The notes: a model not told the origin generated them from the letters alone. Counted from the stretch's first letter, positions 1 to 7,955 are shown. The stretch: DNA of 34,907 nucleotides from Ruminococcus sp. (GCA_015066845.1 SVNO01000019.1:1-34907); one strand, 5' to 3'. A program made the numbers and translations.

Positions 1-10
1 CTTCCGATCT
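1..10. other. Probable Illumina adapter remnant
   Basis: The first ten bases, CTTCCGATCT, equal the 3' end of the common Illumina adapter; read on the minus strand they are AGATCGGAAG. The birA reading frame matches its family up to position 11 and then runs into this sequence. They are best treated as a read-through artefact and not as genomic DNA. Confidence 0.85.
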
Positions 11-247
11 TGGGCGCAAGAGCACGGAAAGGTATAATCCCCCCTCCGGCGAATGAAAGCTTTTGCCCATTCTGCCGCGTCCGGCAGTCTGGCGGTCGGC
101 AAGCAATACCGTACCGGATGGCGCACCTTGCGCAGCAAGCTCCTTGGCAAGGCGATTGGTCGAATCAATTTCGCGAAAATGCAGAATCTCGCAGCCGATA
201 CTGCAATCCGGCGGCAAAAAACTGCGGATTTCGTCCTGAATTGTCAT
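11..247 (-). CDS. birA: Biotin--[acetyl-CoA-carboxylase] ligase BirA, N-terminal part (cut by contig start)
   Basis: This enzyme activates biotin with ATP and transfers it to the lysine of biotin carboxyl carrier proteins. Only 79 codons are present. They show the typical start of the catalytic domain: an EIDSTN motif near residue 30, then AD.QTAGRGRMGKSFHSP and GLYLSVLLRP at the cut edge; the GRGRMGK stretch is the biotin/ATP-binding loop. No N-terminal helix-turn-helix precedes the catalytic domain, so this is the shorter, non-repressor form. The ATG at 247 is preferred over ATGs at 256 and 253 because AGGAGA then lies about 8 nt upstream. The gene is divergent from feoB. The C-terminal two thirds lie outside the contig. 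Confidence 0.9.
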
Positions 248-267
248 ATACATCATCTCCTGCAAGT

Positions 268-296
268 ATTATACCACAAAACTGCAAAGATTGCAA
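268..296 (-). promoter_or_regulatory. Sigma-A-type promoter of birA
   Basis: On the minus strand TTGCAA (291-296) is followed after 17 nt by TATAAT (268-273), about 20 nt before the birA start codon. The spacing and both hexamers fit a housekeeping promoter. Confidence 0.75.
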
Positions 297-310
297 GTAT
301 GGTATGGGAC

Positions 311-326
311 ATGCGCGTACGCGCAT
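311..326. promoter_or_regulatory. Perfect 16-bp palindrome upstream of feoB, candidate operator
   Basis: ATGCGCGTACGCGCAT is a perfect palindrome whose last base overlaps a possible feoB -10 box, TACAAT at 326-331. No good -35 box is visible at the matching distance. The position suggests a repressor or activator site for feoB. The sequence is GC-rich and does not resemble the AT-rich Fur consensus, so the regulator is unknown. Confidence 0.45.
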
Positions 327-362
327 ACAATATAGGAAGAACAGTATGAAAGGGGCGATTTT

Positions 363-2447
363 ATGGGAAAAAACGCGCAGGAGGAAATGCAGCAGATGCC
401 GGAAACCTACCGCGTTGCGCTTGCAGGCAACCCGAATGTGGGCAAATCCACGGTGTTCAACGCGCTCACCGGATTGCACCAGCACACGGGAAACTGGGCA
501 GGAAAGACCGTGACAAATGCCGAGGGAACGGCTGAATTTCGGGAAAAACACTACGTTCTTTACGATTTGCCGGGTACATATTCGCTGCGCGCAAATTCTG
601 CCGAGGAGGAGGCTGCACGGGATTTTCTCTGCAAGGGAGCGTATGACGCGGCAATTGTCGTCTGCGATGCCTGCTGTCTGGAACGCAATCTGAACCTTGT
701 ATTGCAGGTCATGGAGCTTTCGCCGCGCGTCCTTGTCTGCGTCAATCTCCTTGATGAAGCCGAAAAACGCGGAATTTCGGTGGATTTTGCGCATCTTGAA
801 AAGCTCCTTGGTGCGCCGGTGGTCGGCATGAGTGCGCGAAGCGGCAGCGGACTTACACAAATGCTCGAACGTCTGGAGAATTTGCTCCAAGCTCCTGCAC
901 CTGCCCATTTTCAGCCGGATTATGGGGAAATCCTCGAACCGCAGCTGAAAATTCTCACCGATTTACTCGCAGGATCCACGGATCTGCCGCCGCGCTGGGC
1001 TGCGCTCCGGCTTCTGGAGGGGGATGCAAGCGTCCGGCAATGGATACCGGCGCAGCGGCTTCTCCCCTGCTTTCCAGAGCATTTTGTGGAAATTCAGCAG
1101 CAGCTTGCCTCGCAGGGACTTTCTGAAGAACGGGTGCAGGATGCTGTAATTGCTGCCCTCGTCCGGCAGGCAGAATCCATCGCCGCGCAGACGGTATCCA
1201 CCGTCACGCCGGAAACGGATGCGCGTGACCGCCGGATCGACAGCGTCCTGACAAGCCGGAAATTCGGCATTCCAGTGATGCTCCTGCTGCTTCTTGGCAT
1301 CCTCTGGCTGACGATGGCAGGGGCAAATTACCCCTCCGCACTCCTCTCAAAATGGCTGTTTTCCGTGGAAACAGCCGCAAGCGAAGCACTGCAGTCCGCC
1401 GGTGCGCCCGAATGGGTGGAGGGACTGTTCATCCATGGCATGTTCCGGACGCTCTCGTGGGTGGTTTCCGTCATGCTCCCTCCGATGGCAATTTTCTTCC
1501 CCCTGTTCACGCTGCTCGAAGATGCCGGCTACCTGCCGCGCGTTGCCTTTAACCTCGACAACCGTTTCCGCAAATGCGGTGCATGTGGAAAACAGGCACT
1601 GACCATGTGCATGGGCTTCGGCTGCAATGCCGTGGGCGTGACCGGATGCCGCATCATTGACGCGCCGCGTGAACGCTGCATTGCAATGCTCACCAATTCC
1701 CTCGTCCCCTGTAACGGCAGATTTCCCCTGTTTATCTCCCTCATCAGTATGTTTTTCCTCACCGGAATTGGCGCGGTTGATTCGTTCCTTTCCGCTTTTT
1801 GCCTGTTTTGCGTCATTCTTCTCGGTGTCGGGATGACTTTCCTGCTCTCGTTCATCCTCTCGCGCACCGTGCTTCGGGGGATGCCCTCGTCCTTTACACT
1901 GGAACTCCCCCCCTACCGCCGTCCGCAATTTGGCAAGGTGATCGTGCGTTCCGTCCTCGACCGCACGCTCCATGTTCTTGGTCGTGCCTGCATTACCGCC
2001 GCGCCGACCGGACTTGTGCTCTGGCTGCTGGCAAACTGCCATGTGGAAAACCTCTCGCTTCTCCAGCACATTTCCGCATTCCTTGACCCGTTCGCGCACT
2101 GCTTCGGGCTTGACGGCGTAATCCTGCTCGCGTTCATTCTTGCCTTCCCTGCGAATGAAATCGTCATTCCCATTATTATTATGACCTATCTTGCACAGGG
2201 CAGCCTGACGGAAGTGCCGGAGCTTTCCACATTACACAGCCTTCTTGTGGAAAACGGCTGGACAATGACCACCGCGCTGTGCACCATGCTGTTCTCCCTC
2301 TTTCACTTTCCGTGCGCAACCACGGTTTTGACCATCCGGAAAGAAACAAACAGCTGGAAATGGGCATTTTTCGCCATGCTCCTCCCCACTGCCACAGGTC
2401 TTTGCCTGTGCTTTCTGGTCAATCTTGCCGCAACCCTGCTGGCATAA
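363..2447 (+). CDS. feoB: Ferrous iron transport protein B (FeoB)
   Basis: FeoB is the membrane permease for Fe(II) uptake, with an N-terminal GTPase domain. The 694-aa product has G1 GNPNVGKST at residues 22-30, G3 DLPGTYSL at 68-75 and a G4-like NLLD at 128-131. The hydrophobic half starts near residue 300 and holds the Gate motifs, including KCGACGKQALTMCMGFGCN and later NSLVPCNGRFP, typical of clostridial FeoB. AGGGGCG about 6 nt upstream supports the ATG at 363. No feoA is fused or adjacent, so the partner must be elsewhere or absent. A hairpin terminator follows directly. Length is at the short end of the usual range. Fe(II) fits an anaerobe; Mn(II) cannot be excluded from sequence. Confidence 0.95.
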   Translation: MGKNAQEEMQQMPETYRVALAGNPNVGKSTVFNALTGLHQHTGNWAGKTVTNAEGTAEFREKHYVLYDLPGTYSLRANSAEEEAARDFLCKGAYDAAIVVCDACCLERNLNLVLQVMELSPRVLVCVNLLDEAEKRGISVDFAHLEKLLGAPVVGMSARSGSGLTQMLERLENLLQAPAPAHFQPDYGEILEPQLKILTDLLAGSTDLPPRWAALRLLEGDASVRQWIPAQRLLPCFPEHFVEIQQQLASQGLSEERVQDAVIAALVRQAESIAAQTVSTVTPETDARDRRIDSVLTSRKFGIPVMLLLLLGILWLTMAGANYPSALLSKWLFSVETAASEALQSAGAPEWVEGLFIHGMFRTLSWVVSVMLPPMAIFFPLFTLLEDAGYLPRVAFNLDNRFRKCGACGKQALTMCMGFGCNAVGVTGCRIIDAPRERCIAMLTNSLVPCNGRFPLFISLISMFFLTGIGAVDSFLSAFCLFCVILLGVGMTFLLSFILSRTVLRGMPSSFTLELPPYRRPQFGKVIVRSVLDRTLHVLGRACITAAPTGLVLWLLANCHVENLSLLQHISAFLDPFAHCFGLDGVILLAFILAFPANEIVIPIIIMTYLAQGSLTEVPELSTLHSLLVENGWTMTTALCTMLFSLFHFPCATTVLTIRKETNSWKWAFFAMLLPTATGLCLCFLVNLAATLLA

Positions 2448-2453
2448 AAAAAT

Positions 2454-2479
2454 CCCCCTGTTTCGGCAAAAACAGGGGG
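2454..2479. terminator. Bidirectional terminator between feoB and metY
   Basis: A perfect 10-bp stem, CCCCCTGTTT (2454-2463) with AAACAGGGGG (2470-2479), has a 6-nt loop. It is followed by TTTT on the plus strand and preceded by an A-run that gives U residues on the minus strand. It sits between the convergent ends of feoB and metY and can serve both. Confidence 0.85.
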
Positions 2480-2499
2480 TTTTATGTGTAAAGAGAAAA

Positions 2500-3765
2500 T
2501 TACATCGAAGCTGCAAATGCCTGCGCAATATCCGCAATAATATCCTCCACATTCTCCAGACCAACGGAGAAACGAATCATGCCTGCGTCAATACCAGCAG
2601 CCACGAGCTGTTCATCGGTGAGCTGACGGTGCGTCATGCTTGCCGGATGCAGCACACAGGTGCGAATATCAGCCACATGCACCTCACGGGATGCAAGCTT
2701 GAGCGCATCCATGAACTTTGTTGCTGCTTCTCTGCCGCCCTTGATGTTGAAGGAAATGACACCGCTGCAGCCATTGGGCAGGTACTTCTGTGCGCGCTCG
2801 TAGTACTTGTCGCTCTCAAGTCCCGGATAGCTGATGCTTGCCACATGCGCAGAGGCTTCGAGGTATTTTGCAACCTCCAGCGCATTCTTGCAGTAACGCT
2901 CCATTCTCACAGCCAGTGTTTCCAGACCGAGGTTGAGCAGGAATGCGGAATTTGCAGCCGGATAGCAGCCAAAGTCGCGCATCAGCTGCATTCTTGCCTT
3001 GATGATATATGCCATATTGCCGAAATCACGCGTATAAACAACGCCGTGGTAGCTCTCGTCCGGCTCTGTGAATTCGGGGAAATTGCCGTTTGTCCAGTCA
3101 AAATTACCGCTGTCCACAATGACGCCGCCGCCCTGTACTGCATGTCCATCCATGTACTTGGTTGTGGAATGCACAACAATATCCGCGCCGAATTCAAACG
3201 GACGGCAGAGGATGGGGGTGGGGAATGTATTGTCCACGATCAGCGGAATGCCGTGCTTATGGGCAAATGCTGCAAAACGCTCGATGTCGAACACATTCAG
3301 TGCCGGATTTGCAAGTGTTTCGCCGAATACCAGACGGGTATTGGGCTTGATGGCAGCTTCAAGTTCTTCCTCGGTTGCCTCAGGGTCTACGAAAATGCAC
3401 TCAATACCGAGCTTTTTGAGGGTAACTGCAAAGAGGTTGACAGTACCGCCATAAATCGCGCTGACTGCAAGGAAGCTGTCGCCGGCATTGCAGAGATTGA
3501 GCACGGAGAGCAGGGACGCTGCCTGACCGCTGGAAGTGCACATTGCACCAACGCCGCCCTCAAGTGCAGCAATTTTCTTTTCCACTGCGTCAACAGTGGG
3601 ATTTGCAAAACGGGAATACATGCACTCTGTCGGCATATCGAACAGGTCAGCAATGTGCTGCGTGCTGTCAAAAACGTAGGTAGTACTCTGCACGATCGGC
3701 AGTGCACCGGGCGCGCCGTTGGTACGCTCGTAGCCTTCGTGCAGGCATTTGGTTTCAATTTTCAT
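2500..3765 (-). CDS. metY: O-acetylhomoserine sulfhydrylase (Cys/Met metabolism PLP enzyme)
   Basis: This PLP enzyme makes homocysteine from O-acetylhomoserine and sulfide. The 421-aa product starts with the family signature ETKCLHEGY and has YSRFANPT near 50-57, the IVDNTF stretch with Asp178, which binds the pyridine nitrogen, and the Schiff-base lysine Lys203 in HSTTKYMDGH. The length and the insert around 215-240 match MetY and not the shorter cystathionine gamma-synthase/MetB. AAGGAT lies about 10 nt before the ATG at 3765. It is a single-gene unit with its own promoter. It could feed homocysteine to MetH encoded at 26356-28713. No SAM riboswitch or T-box was seen in the short leader. 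Confidence 0.93.
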   Translation of the reverse strand: MKIETKCLHEGYERTNGAPGALPIVQSTTYVFDSTQHIADLFDMPTECMYSRFANPTVDAVEKKIAALEGGVGAMCTSSGQAASLLSVLNLCNAGDSFLAVSAIYGGTVNLFAVTLKKLGIECIFVDPEATEEELEAAIKPNTRLVFGETLANPALNVFDIERFAAFAHKHGIPLIVDNTFPTPILCRPFEFGADIVVHSTTKYMDGHAVQGGGVIVDSGNFDWTNGNFPEFTEPDESYHGVVYTRDFGNMAYIIKARMQLMRDFGCYPAANSAFLLNLGLETLAVRMERYCKNALEVAKYLEASAHVASISYPGLESDKYYERAQKYLPNGCSGVISFNIKGGREAATKFMDALKLASREVHVADIRTCVLHPASMTHRQLTDEQLVAAGIDAGMIRFSVGLENVEDIIADIAQAFAASM

Positions 3766-3810
3766 GGAACATACATCCTTTCGGTAAAATTACGGAATAT
3801 CCGTGGTTCT

Positions 3811-3839
3811 ATTATACCACATCTGTGGGGGAAATGCAA
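3811..3839 (-). promoter_or_regulatory. Sigma-A-type promoter of metY
   Basis: On the minus strand TTGCAT (3834-3839) and TATAAT (3811-3816) are separated by 17 nt. The leader to the metY start is about 40 nt. Confidence 0.75.
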
Positions 3840-3936
3840 TATATTTTTTTTGGGAGGGCAACTCAAAAAACCTCCCTCACGGCAGAATTTCTACTCGCAG
3901 CAACATCTGCTGTGTCAGAAAACCTTGCAATACATC

Positions 3937-4102
3937 CAATGTCGTCAACTTTAGGAAAGTTGTGCAAAAATCGCCCACCCCCCTGCCCCCCTCCCAGAGG
4001 GAGGGGGGATTAAATCGGGGGCTGCGCCCCCGATCCCCGCTTCCGCCTGCGGCGGTTTTTTGGGGCTACCGCCCCTTACCCCCGCTTAAGTTGATGACAT
4101 TG
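3937..4102 (+). mobile_element. Repeat family A, copy 1: 166-bp MITE-like element with 10-bp target duplication
   Basis: The element begins CAATGTCGTCAACTT and ends AAGTTGATGACATTG, a 15-bp terminal inverted repeat with one mismatch. It is flanked on both sides by the 10-bp direct repeat GCAATACATC (3927-3936 and 4103-4112), a clear target-site duplication. Inside are a subterminal hairpin CAACTTT-AGG-AAAGTTG at one end only, a C-run/G-run hairpin, GGGGGCTGCGCCCCC, and CCGCCTGCGGCGG followed by TTTTTT, which would act as a terminator on the plus strand. There is no coding capacity, so a transposase elsewhere must have moved it. It lies between metY and the ATPase gene. Confidence 0.85.
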
Positions 4103-4320
4103 GCAATACATCAAGTATTCCTGCGGTTTTCTTCCTTGCAGCTGTTACTGCTCGTGTACGAAATTCTGCTCGTGTTCCGGTTTTTAGAGATGCCCAGGAG
4201 GGATTTTCCACATTTGAATGTGAGAGTGTGGAAAGTAAGGGAATGTGCATCTTTGCAGGAAACGGCTGTGTTCTGGGGAGCGTTCCCCTGCAACTGCACC
4301 CATCACCTGCAAACTGCAAA
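4103..4320. other. Intergenic stretch with a disrupted small ORF on the minus strand
   Basis: Between element A1 and the ATPase terminator no known gene was recognised. On the minus strand an ATG at 4319 opens 77 codons that stop inside the element's terminal repeat. If the element and one target duplication are removed, the frame continues for about 16 more codons to a TGA at 3878-3880, giving about 88 aa. A hairpin TTTCCACA/TGTGGAAA (about 4204-4232) and a direct repeat CTGCTCGTGT lie within it. The ORF has no recognisable domain or good ribosome-binding site and may be non-coding. Confidence 0.3.
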
Positions 4321-4350
4321 ACTCCCCCTCGCCAAAATGCAAGGGGGAGT
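4321..4350 (-). terminator. Terminator of the P-type ATPase gene
   Basis: A perfect 9-bp stem, ACTCCCCCT (4321-4329) with AGGGGGAGT (4342-4350), is followed on the minus strand by TTTTGC. It lies 38 nt after the ATPase stop codon. Confidence 0.75.
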
Positions 4351-4387
4351 ATTCATTCACAATGGATTTTGCCGTTTTCCAATTCTC

Positions 4388-6994
4388 TTATCCACGCGAA
4401 ATATTTGTGCGGATTCCGTGTGTCAGGGAACTGATTACCGGCACGGCAAATGCAAAACCAAGAGCCTGCCAGAGAATATTGCCGTACAATCCGGCTGTAC
4501 CAAAAATCACCTGCGCCTGCGGCAGCCAGATGGTCAGGGCGGTAAGGGCTGCGGAAAGAATGACTGCACCAATCAGCTTCCAGTTGGACAAATACCGTAC
4601 CGTCAGCAGCGTTCCGTGCTCCGATTTGCACTCAAATACATGGATCAGCTGCGACACGATCAACGTCAGCAATGCCGCTGTACGCGCCTGCGGAAGTTCT
4701 GCGCCAAACCGCAGTGCCGTGCTGAAAGAACCAAGCGTACACAAACCAATGAAAATACCGCGCATCACAATGCGGCTGAGCAGCCCGTCTGCAAAAAAAC
4801 TCTCGTCCTGCCTGCGCGGCGGATGCTTCATCGTGTCTGGCTCCGGCGGCTCAAGTCCAAGTGCGATCGCCGGCAAGCCGTCCGTTGCAAGATTGACCAG
4901 AAGCAGCTGCACCGGCAGAAGTACGACCGGCATTCCCATGAGAATGCCAAGGAACATCGTGATAACCTCGCCGATGTTGCATGAGAGCAGATAGCGCACA
5001 AACTTGCGGATATTCGCGTAAATGCACCGCCCCTGTTCCACTGCCTTCACAAGCGTGGCAAGGTTATCGTCCATCAGAATCACATCCGCCGCCTGCTTGG
5101 CAACATCCGTACCGCTTGCGCCCATTGCTACGCCAACATCCGCCTCCTTGATGGCAGGTGCATCGTTGACACCATCGCCAGTCATGGTCACAATGCATCC
5201 GCTGCGCTTGAATGCACGGACAAGACGGAGCTTGTGGGCAGGCGTTACACGCGCAAATACGCTGATTTTCGGGAGTCGGCGGTCAAGCTCATCATCCGTC
5301 ATCAGGTCGAGCGCATCCCCCGTGACAACCTCGCCGCCGCGCAGAAGTCCTGCCTGTCGGGCAATTGCCGCCGCGGTTTTCTTGTGGTCGCCGGTAATCA
5401 TCACCGTGCGCACGGACGCAGCTGCACAGGTGCGGATGGCTTCCTTTGCCTCGGCTCTCGGCGGGTCGAGCATTCCGGTCAGTCCGAGAAAGACCATGCC
5501 GGATTCACAGTCGGAAAGTGTCGAAACATCGGATTTTTCTGCAAATGCCAGCACACGCAGCGCACGGTCGGAGAGCTGTTCGACATGGACAAGCACCTCG
5601 GCACGTCTGGCGGCAGTCAGGGGAACAACGCCGTTTTTCGTGCGCAGAAAACTGCATTTTTCCAGAATGACATCCGCCGCGCCCTTGGCATAGCCGGAAC
5701 GGGAATTGCCATGTTTTGCCAGAACAAGCATGTATCGGGTGTCGCTGTCAAAGGGTTCTTCCGCACAGCGGACATGGGAGGAGAGGGATTTTGCCGAAAT
5801 ACCGCCTTTTGCAGCGGCAACGAGGAGGGCGGTTTCCGTGGGGTCGCCGATGGCATTCCAACCGTCCGCGGCATCGGGGGAGAGCTGTGCATTATTACAG
5901 AGCACGGCGCACTGGAGCAGGTGGGAAAGCACCGGAAACTGCTGCAAATTCACGCGCGTACCGGATTCGAGAATTGCCCCCTCACGGCGCAGAGCCGAGC
6001 CGCTGAGGGTGAATGTATTGTCGGCGGTGTGAATGTCGGTGACAGTCATGCGGTTTTCGGTGATCGTTCCGGTTTTGTCGGAGCAGATGACCGCGGTACA
6101 GCCGAGAGTTTCCACACTGTGCAGGCGATTGACGAGGGCGCGGTGCTTCATCATACGGCTGACGGCGAGGGCAAGGGCGATGGTGACAGTTGCCGGCAAG
6201 CCTTCGGGGATGGCGGCAATGGCGATGGAAATACCGGTCATGAGCATATCGAACACAGGCTCACCGCGCAGAACGCCGGCAGCAAATACGGCAATGCAAA
6301 CGCCGATGCAGATGATGGCAAGGGTTTTGCCAAGTTCGCCGAGTCGTTTCTGCAAGGGTGTTTCGGAGCGTTCGATGGAGGTCAGCATACCGGAAATCTG
6401 TCCCATCTGCGTATTTTTTCCGGTTGCAACGACAGTTGCAATACCACTGCCGCGCGTGATGGCAGTACCGGCATAGAGCAGGTAGGGACGATGGAGTCCT
6501 GTGCAGTCCTGCGTCATTGTACCGCATTGTTTTGCGACAGCCTGTGCTTCACCAGTGAGGACGGATTCATTGGCATAGACGCGGTTTCCCTCGGTGAGCA
6601 GGCAATCTGCCGGTACACAGTCACCGGCTTCGATGGAGATGCAATCGCCCTGTACAAGCAAGCTTGCCGGAAGCTCCTGCAATATGCCATCGCGATAGAC
6701 GCGCGCGGTTGGTGCGGTCATATTGCGCAGTGCTTCGAGGGTTTTTTCGGTACGGTATTCCTGCACAAAGCCAAGGATGGCATTGAGCAGAACGATAACG
6801 ATGATGGTGATCGCATCGGTCCATTCACCGAGCAGGGCAGAAATTCCGGTAGCGGCGAGCAGGATGAGCACCATGGCGTCATGGAACTGCCCGAAAAAAA
6901 TCCGCACAGGATGTGGCGGTTTCACAGTTGCGAGGACATTTTCCCCATTTTCTTTCAGACGCGCCTGCGCCTGTTCCTGCGTAAGTCCTTTCAT
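4388..6994 (-). CDS. Cation-transporting P-type ATPase, Ca2+ type (P2A)
   Basis: This membrane pump exports cations, most likely Ca2+, driven by ATP. The 868-aa product has the N-terminal cation ATPase region, the phosphorylation motif CSDKTGT with Asp306, the nucleotide-domain KGAAD near 437-441, TGDGVNDAP near 605-613, the M4 Ca2+-site motif IPEGLP (262-267) and the M6 motif NLATDGLP (701-708). Asn701, Thr704 and Asp705 correspond to SERCA Ca2+ ligands. The actuator loop reads LTGEA at 146-150, whereas the family consensus is TGES; the catalytic Glu is kept but the Ser is Ala. GGAGG lies 10 nt before the ATG at 6994. It is transcribed alone, between the yabR terminator and its own terminator. 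PMCA-like and SERCA-like subtypes cannot be separated here. Confidence 0.92.
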   Translation of the reverse strand: MKGLTQEQAQARLKENGENVLATVKPPHPVRIFFGQFHDAMVLILLAATGISALLGEWTDAITIIVIVLLNAILGFVQEYRTEKTLEALRNMTAPTARVYRDGILQELPASLLVQGDCISIEAGDCVPADCLLTEGNRVYANESVLTGEAQAVAKQCGTMTQDCTGLHRPYLLYAGTAITRGSGIATVVATGKNTQMGQISGMLTSIERSETPLQKRLGELGKTLAIICIGVCIAVFAAGVLRGEPVFDMLMTGISIAIAAIPEGLPATVTIALALAVSRMMKHRALVNRLHSVETLGCTAVICSDKTGTITENRMTVTDIHTADNTFTLSGSALRREGAILESGTRVNLQQFPVLSHLLQCAVLCNNAQLSPDAADGWNAIGDPTETALLVAAAKGGISAKSLSSHVRCAEEPFDSDTRYMLVLAKHGNSRSGYAKGAADVILEKCSFLRTKNGVVPLTAARRAEVLVHVEQLSDRALRVLAFAEKSDVSTLSDCESGMVFLGLTGMLDPPRAEAKEAIRTCAAASVRTVMITGDHKKTAAAIARQAGLLRGGEVVTGDALDLMTDDELDRRLPKISVFARVTPAHKLRLVRAFKRSGCIVTMTGDGVNDAPAIKEADVGVAMGASGTDVAKQAADVILMDDNLATLVKAVEQGRCIYANIRKFVRYLLSCNIGEVITMFLGILMGMPVVLLPVQLLLVNLATDGLPAIALGLEPPEPDTMKHPPRRQDESFFADGLLSRIVMRGIFIGLCTLGSFSTALRFGAELPQARTAALLTLIVSQLIHVFECKSEHGTLLTVRYLSNWKLIGAVILSAALTALTIWLPQAQVIFGTAGLYGNILWQALGFAFAVPVISSLTHGIRTNISRG

Positions 6995-7102
6995 AGGGCA
7001 TCAACCTCCGAATCTGATGTACTATGGAACTATATGCAGGGTTTTTAATAAATATACTGTTCATTTTCAGAATTCTTCCAATACAGCCCCTCCCCCAAAA
7101 GC

Positions 7103-7133
7103 AAAAAAATCAGGACAGTCCCCCTGCCCTGAT
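7103..7133 (-). terminator. Terminator of the yabP-yabQ-divIC-yabR unit
   Basis: On the minus strand ATCAGGGCAG pairs with CTGTCCTGAT (7109-7118 with 7124-7133; one G-U pair), followed by a run of seven T. It begins 7 nt after the yabR stop codon. Confidence 0.85.
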
Positions 7134-7139
7134 ATTCTC

Positions 7140-7607
7140 TTACTTGGAACGTCTGCGACTTCCATTCTTGCGGTCTGTGTTCCGCTTAATGTCACACATG
7201 CGCTCCTCACTGTTCTGCTTGAATTTGCTCATCATGTCCTCAAATGTCATCTCGGACTGCGGCTTCTGCGGCTTCGGCTCCCATACGATCCCACGCTCAC
7301 GCTCCGGTCTGCGCGGACGCTGTGCGGGCTTGTGCTGGTTTCTCTGCTGCGGCTTCTCCTCCGGCATCGCCTTCTTGATGGACATACTTACCTTGCCTTG
7401 CTCATTTACCTGCATTACCTTGACTTTGACTTCCGCACCTTCCGTCAGAAATTCACGGATGTCATTGACATAGGTGTTGGCAACCTCCGAAATATGTACC
7501 ATGCCCGTCACAGGCTTGCCGCCCTCTACGGGTACTTCTACAAAAGCACCATAATTCGTGATTCCTGTTACCTTGCCATCATAAATTTTACCGATCTCCA
7601 GCTGCAT
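7140..7607 (-). CDS. yabR: S1 RNA-binding domain protein (YabR/GSP13-like)
   Basis: The 155-aa product has one S1 domain (residues 1-77: GKIYDGKVTGITNYGAFVEV, then GMVHISEVA, then KVKVMQVN and KVSMSIKKA), followed by a basic, Pro/Gln-rich tail. It probably binds RNA or ribosomes in the cytoplasm; B. subtilis YabR and GSP13 are the nearest family names. In Bacillus yabR follows divIC, and the same order is seen here, with a gap of 39 nt. That context is the reason for the symbol. The tail is longer than in Bacillus. The exact function is not known. Confidence 0.85.
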   Translation of the reverse strand: MQLEIGKIYDGKVTGITNYGAFVEVPVEGGKPVTGMVHISEVANTYVNDIREFLTEGAEVKVKVMQVNEQGKVSMSIKKAMPEEKPQQRNQHKPAQRPRRPERERGIVWEPKPQKPQSEMTFEDMMSKFKQNSEERMCDIKRNTDRKNGSRRRSK

Positions 7608-7646
7608 ACAGTGAATGCCCCCTGCTTCTTAATTTTCAACCGTGCA

Positions 7647-7955
7647 TCAGTCACGGGATGTGTCATAATACCTGCGTTCGTCCGGATATGCATACGAAGT
7701 ACTGCTGTTTTCTACCGCAAGACGCTCCATATACCGTCCAATATCATCGGAATCAATGATATCCTGCAACTCCTCGTTCTCCATCTTCATAATTTCAATG
7801 TCTTCCTCAATCTGTGCAAGCTCATGCTCACTCTCAGCAATGTTGCTCTGCACGGAAATGATGGAATATACACAGAAAACGACAAATAATATGCCTGCAA
7901 TCCGCAGAAGTATGCGGAATCCTACGCTGCTCTCCTGTTTCTTTAACTTTGCCAT
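7647..7955 (-). CDS. divIC: Septum formation initiator DivIC/FtsB family
   Basis: This 102-aa bitopic membrane protein has a short basic N-terminus, one transmembrane segment (about residues 13-32) and an extracellular coiled coil (about 35-65) rich in Glu/Leu/Ile heptads. That is the architecture of DivIC/FtsB, which joins FtsL and DivIB at the division septum and recruits later divisome proteins. The sequence after the coiled coil contains IGRYMERLA, matching the family's ...EE.AR..LG region only loosely. GGAG about 7 nt upstream supports the ATG at 7955. A housekeeping promoter inside the end of yabQ allows vegetative expression apart from the sporulation genes. Confidence 0.85.
   Translation of the reverse strand: MAKLKKQESSVGFRILLRIAGILFVVFCVYSIISVQSNIAESEHELAQIEEDIEIMKMENEELQDIIDSDDIGRYMERLAVENSSTSYAYPDERRYYDTSRD

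Noticed and set aside
3842-3880. GGGAGG/CCTCCC inverted repeat near metY
   Set aside because: The T-run is on the wrong side for either strand to act as a terminator, and it lies upstream of the metY promoter.
2425-3954. 509-codon open frame on the plus strand
   Set aside because: It is antisense to metY and starts inside the feoB terminator region; no domain is visible.
3940-4100. GC-rich hairpins of repeat A read as a CRISPR or riboswitch
   Set aside because: There is no array of regular repeats and spacers, and the same block occurs at other sites with target duplications, so it is a mobile repeat.
5234-7048. 604-codon open frame on the plus strand
   Set aside because: It is a shadow of the P-type ATPase gene; its sequence is Gly/His/Cys-rich without domains.
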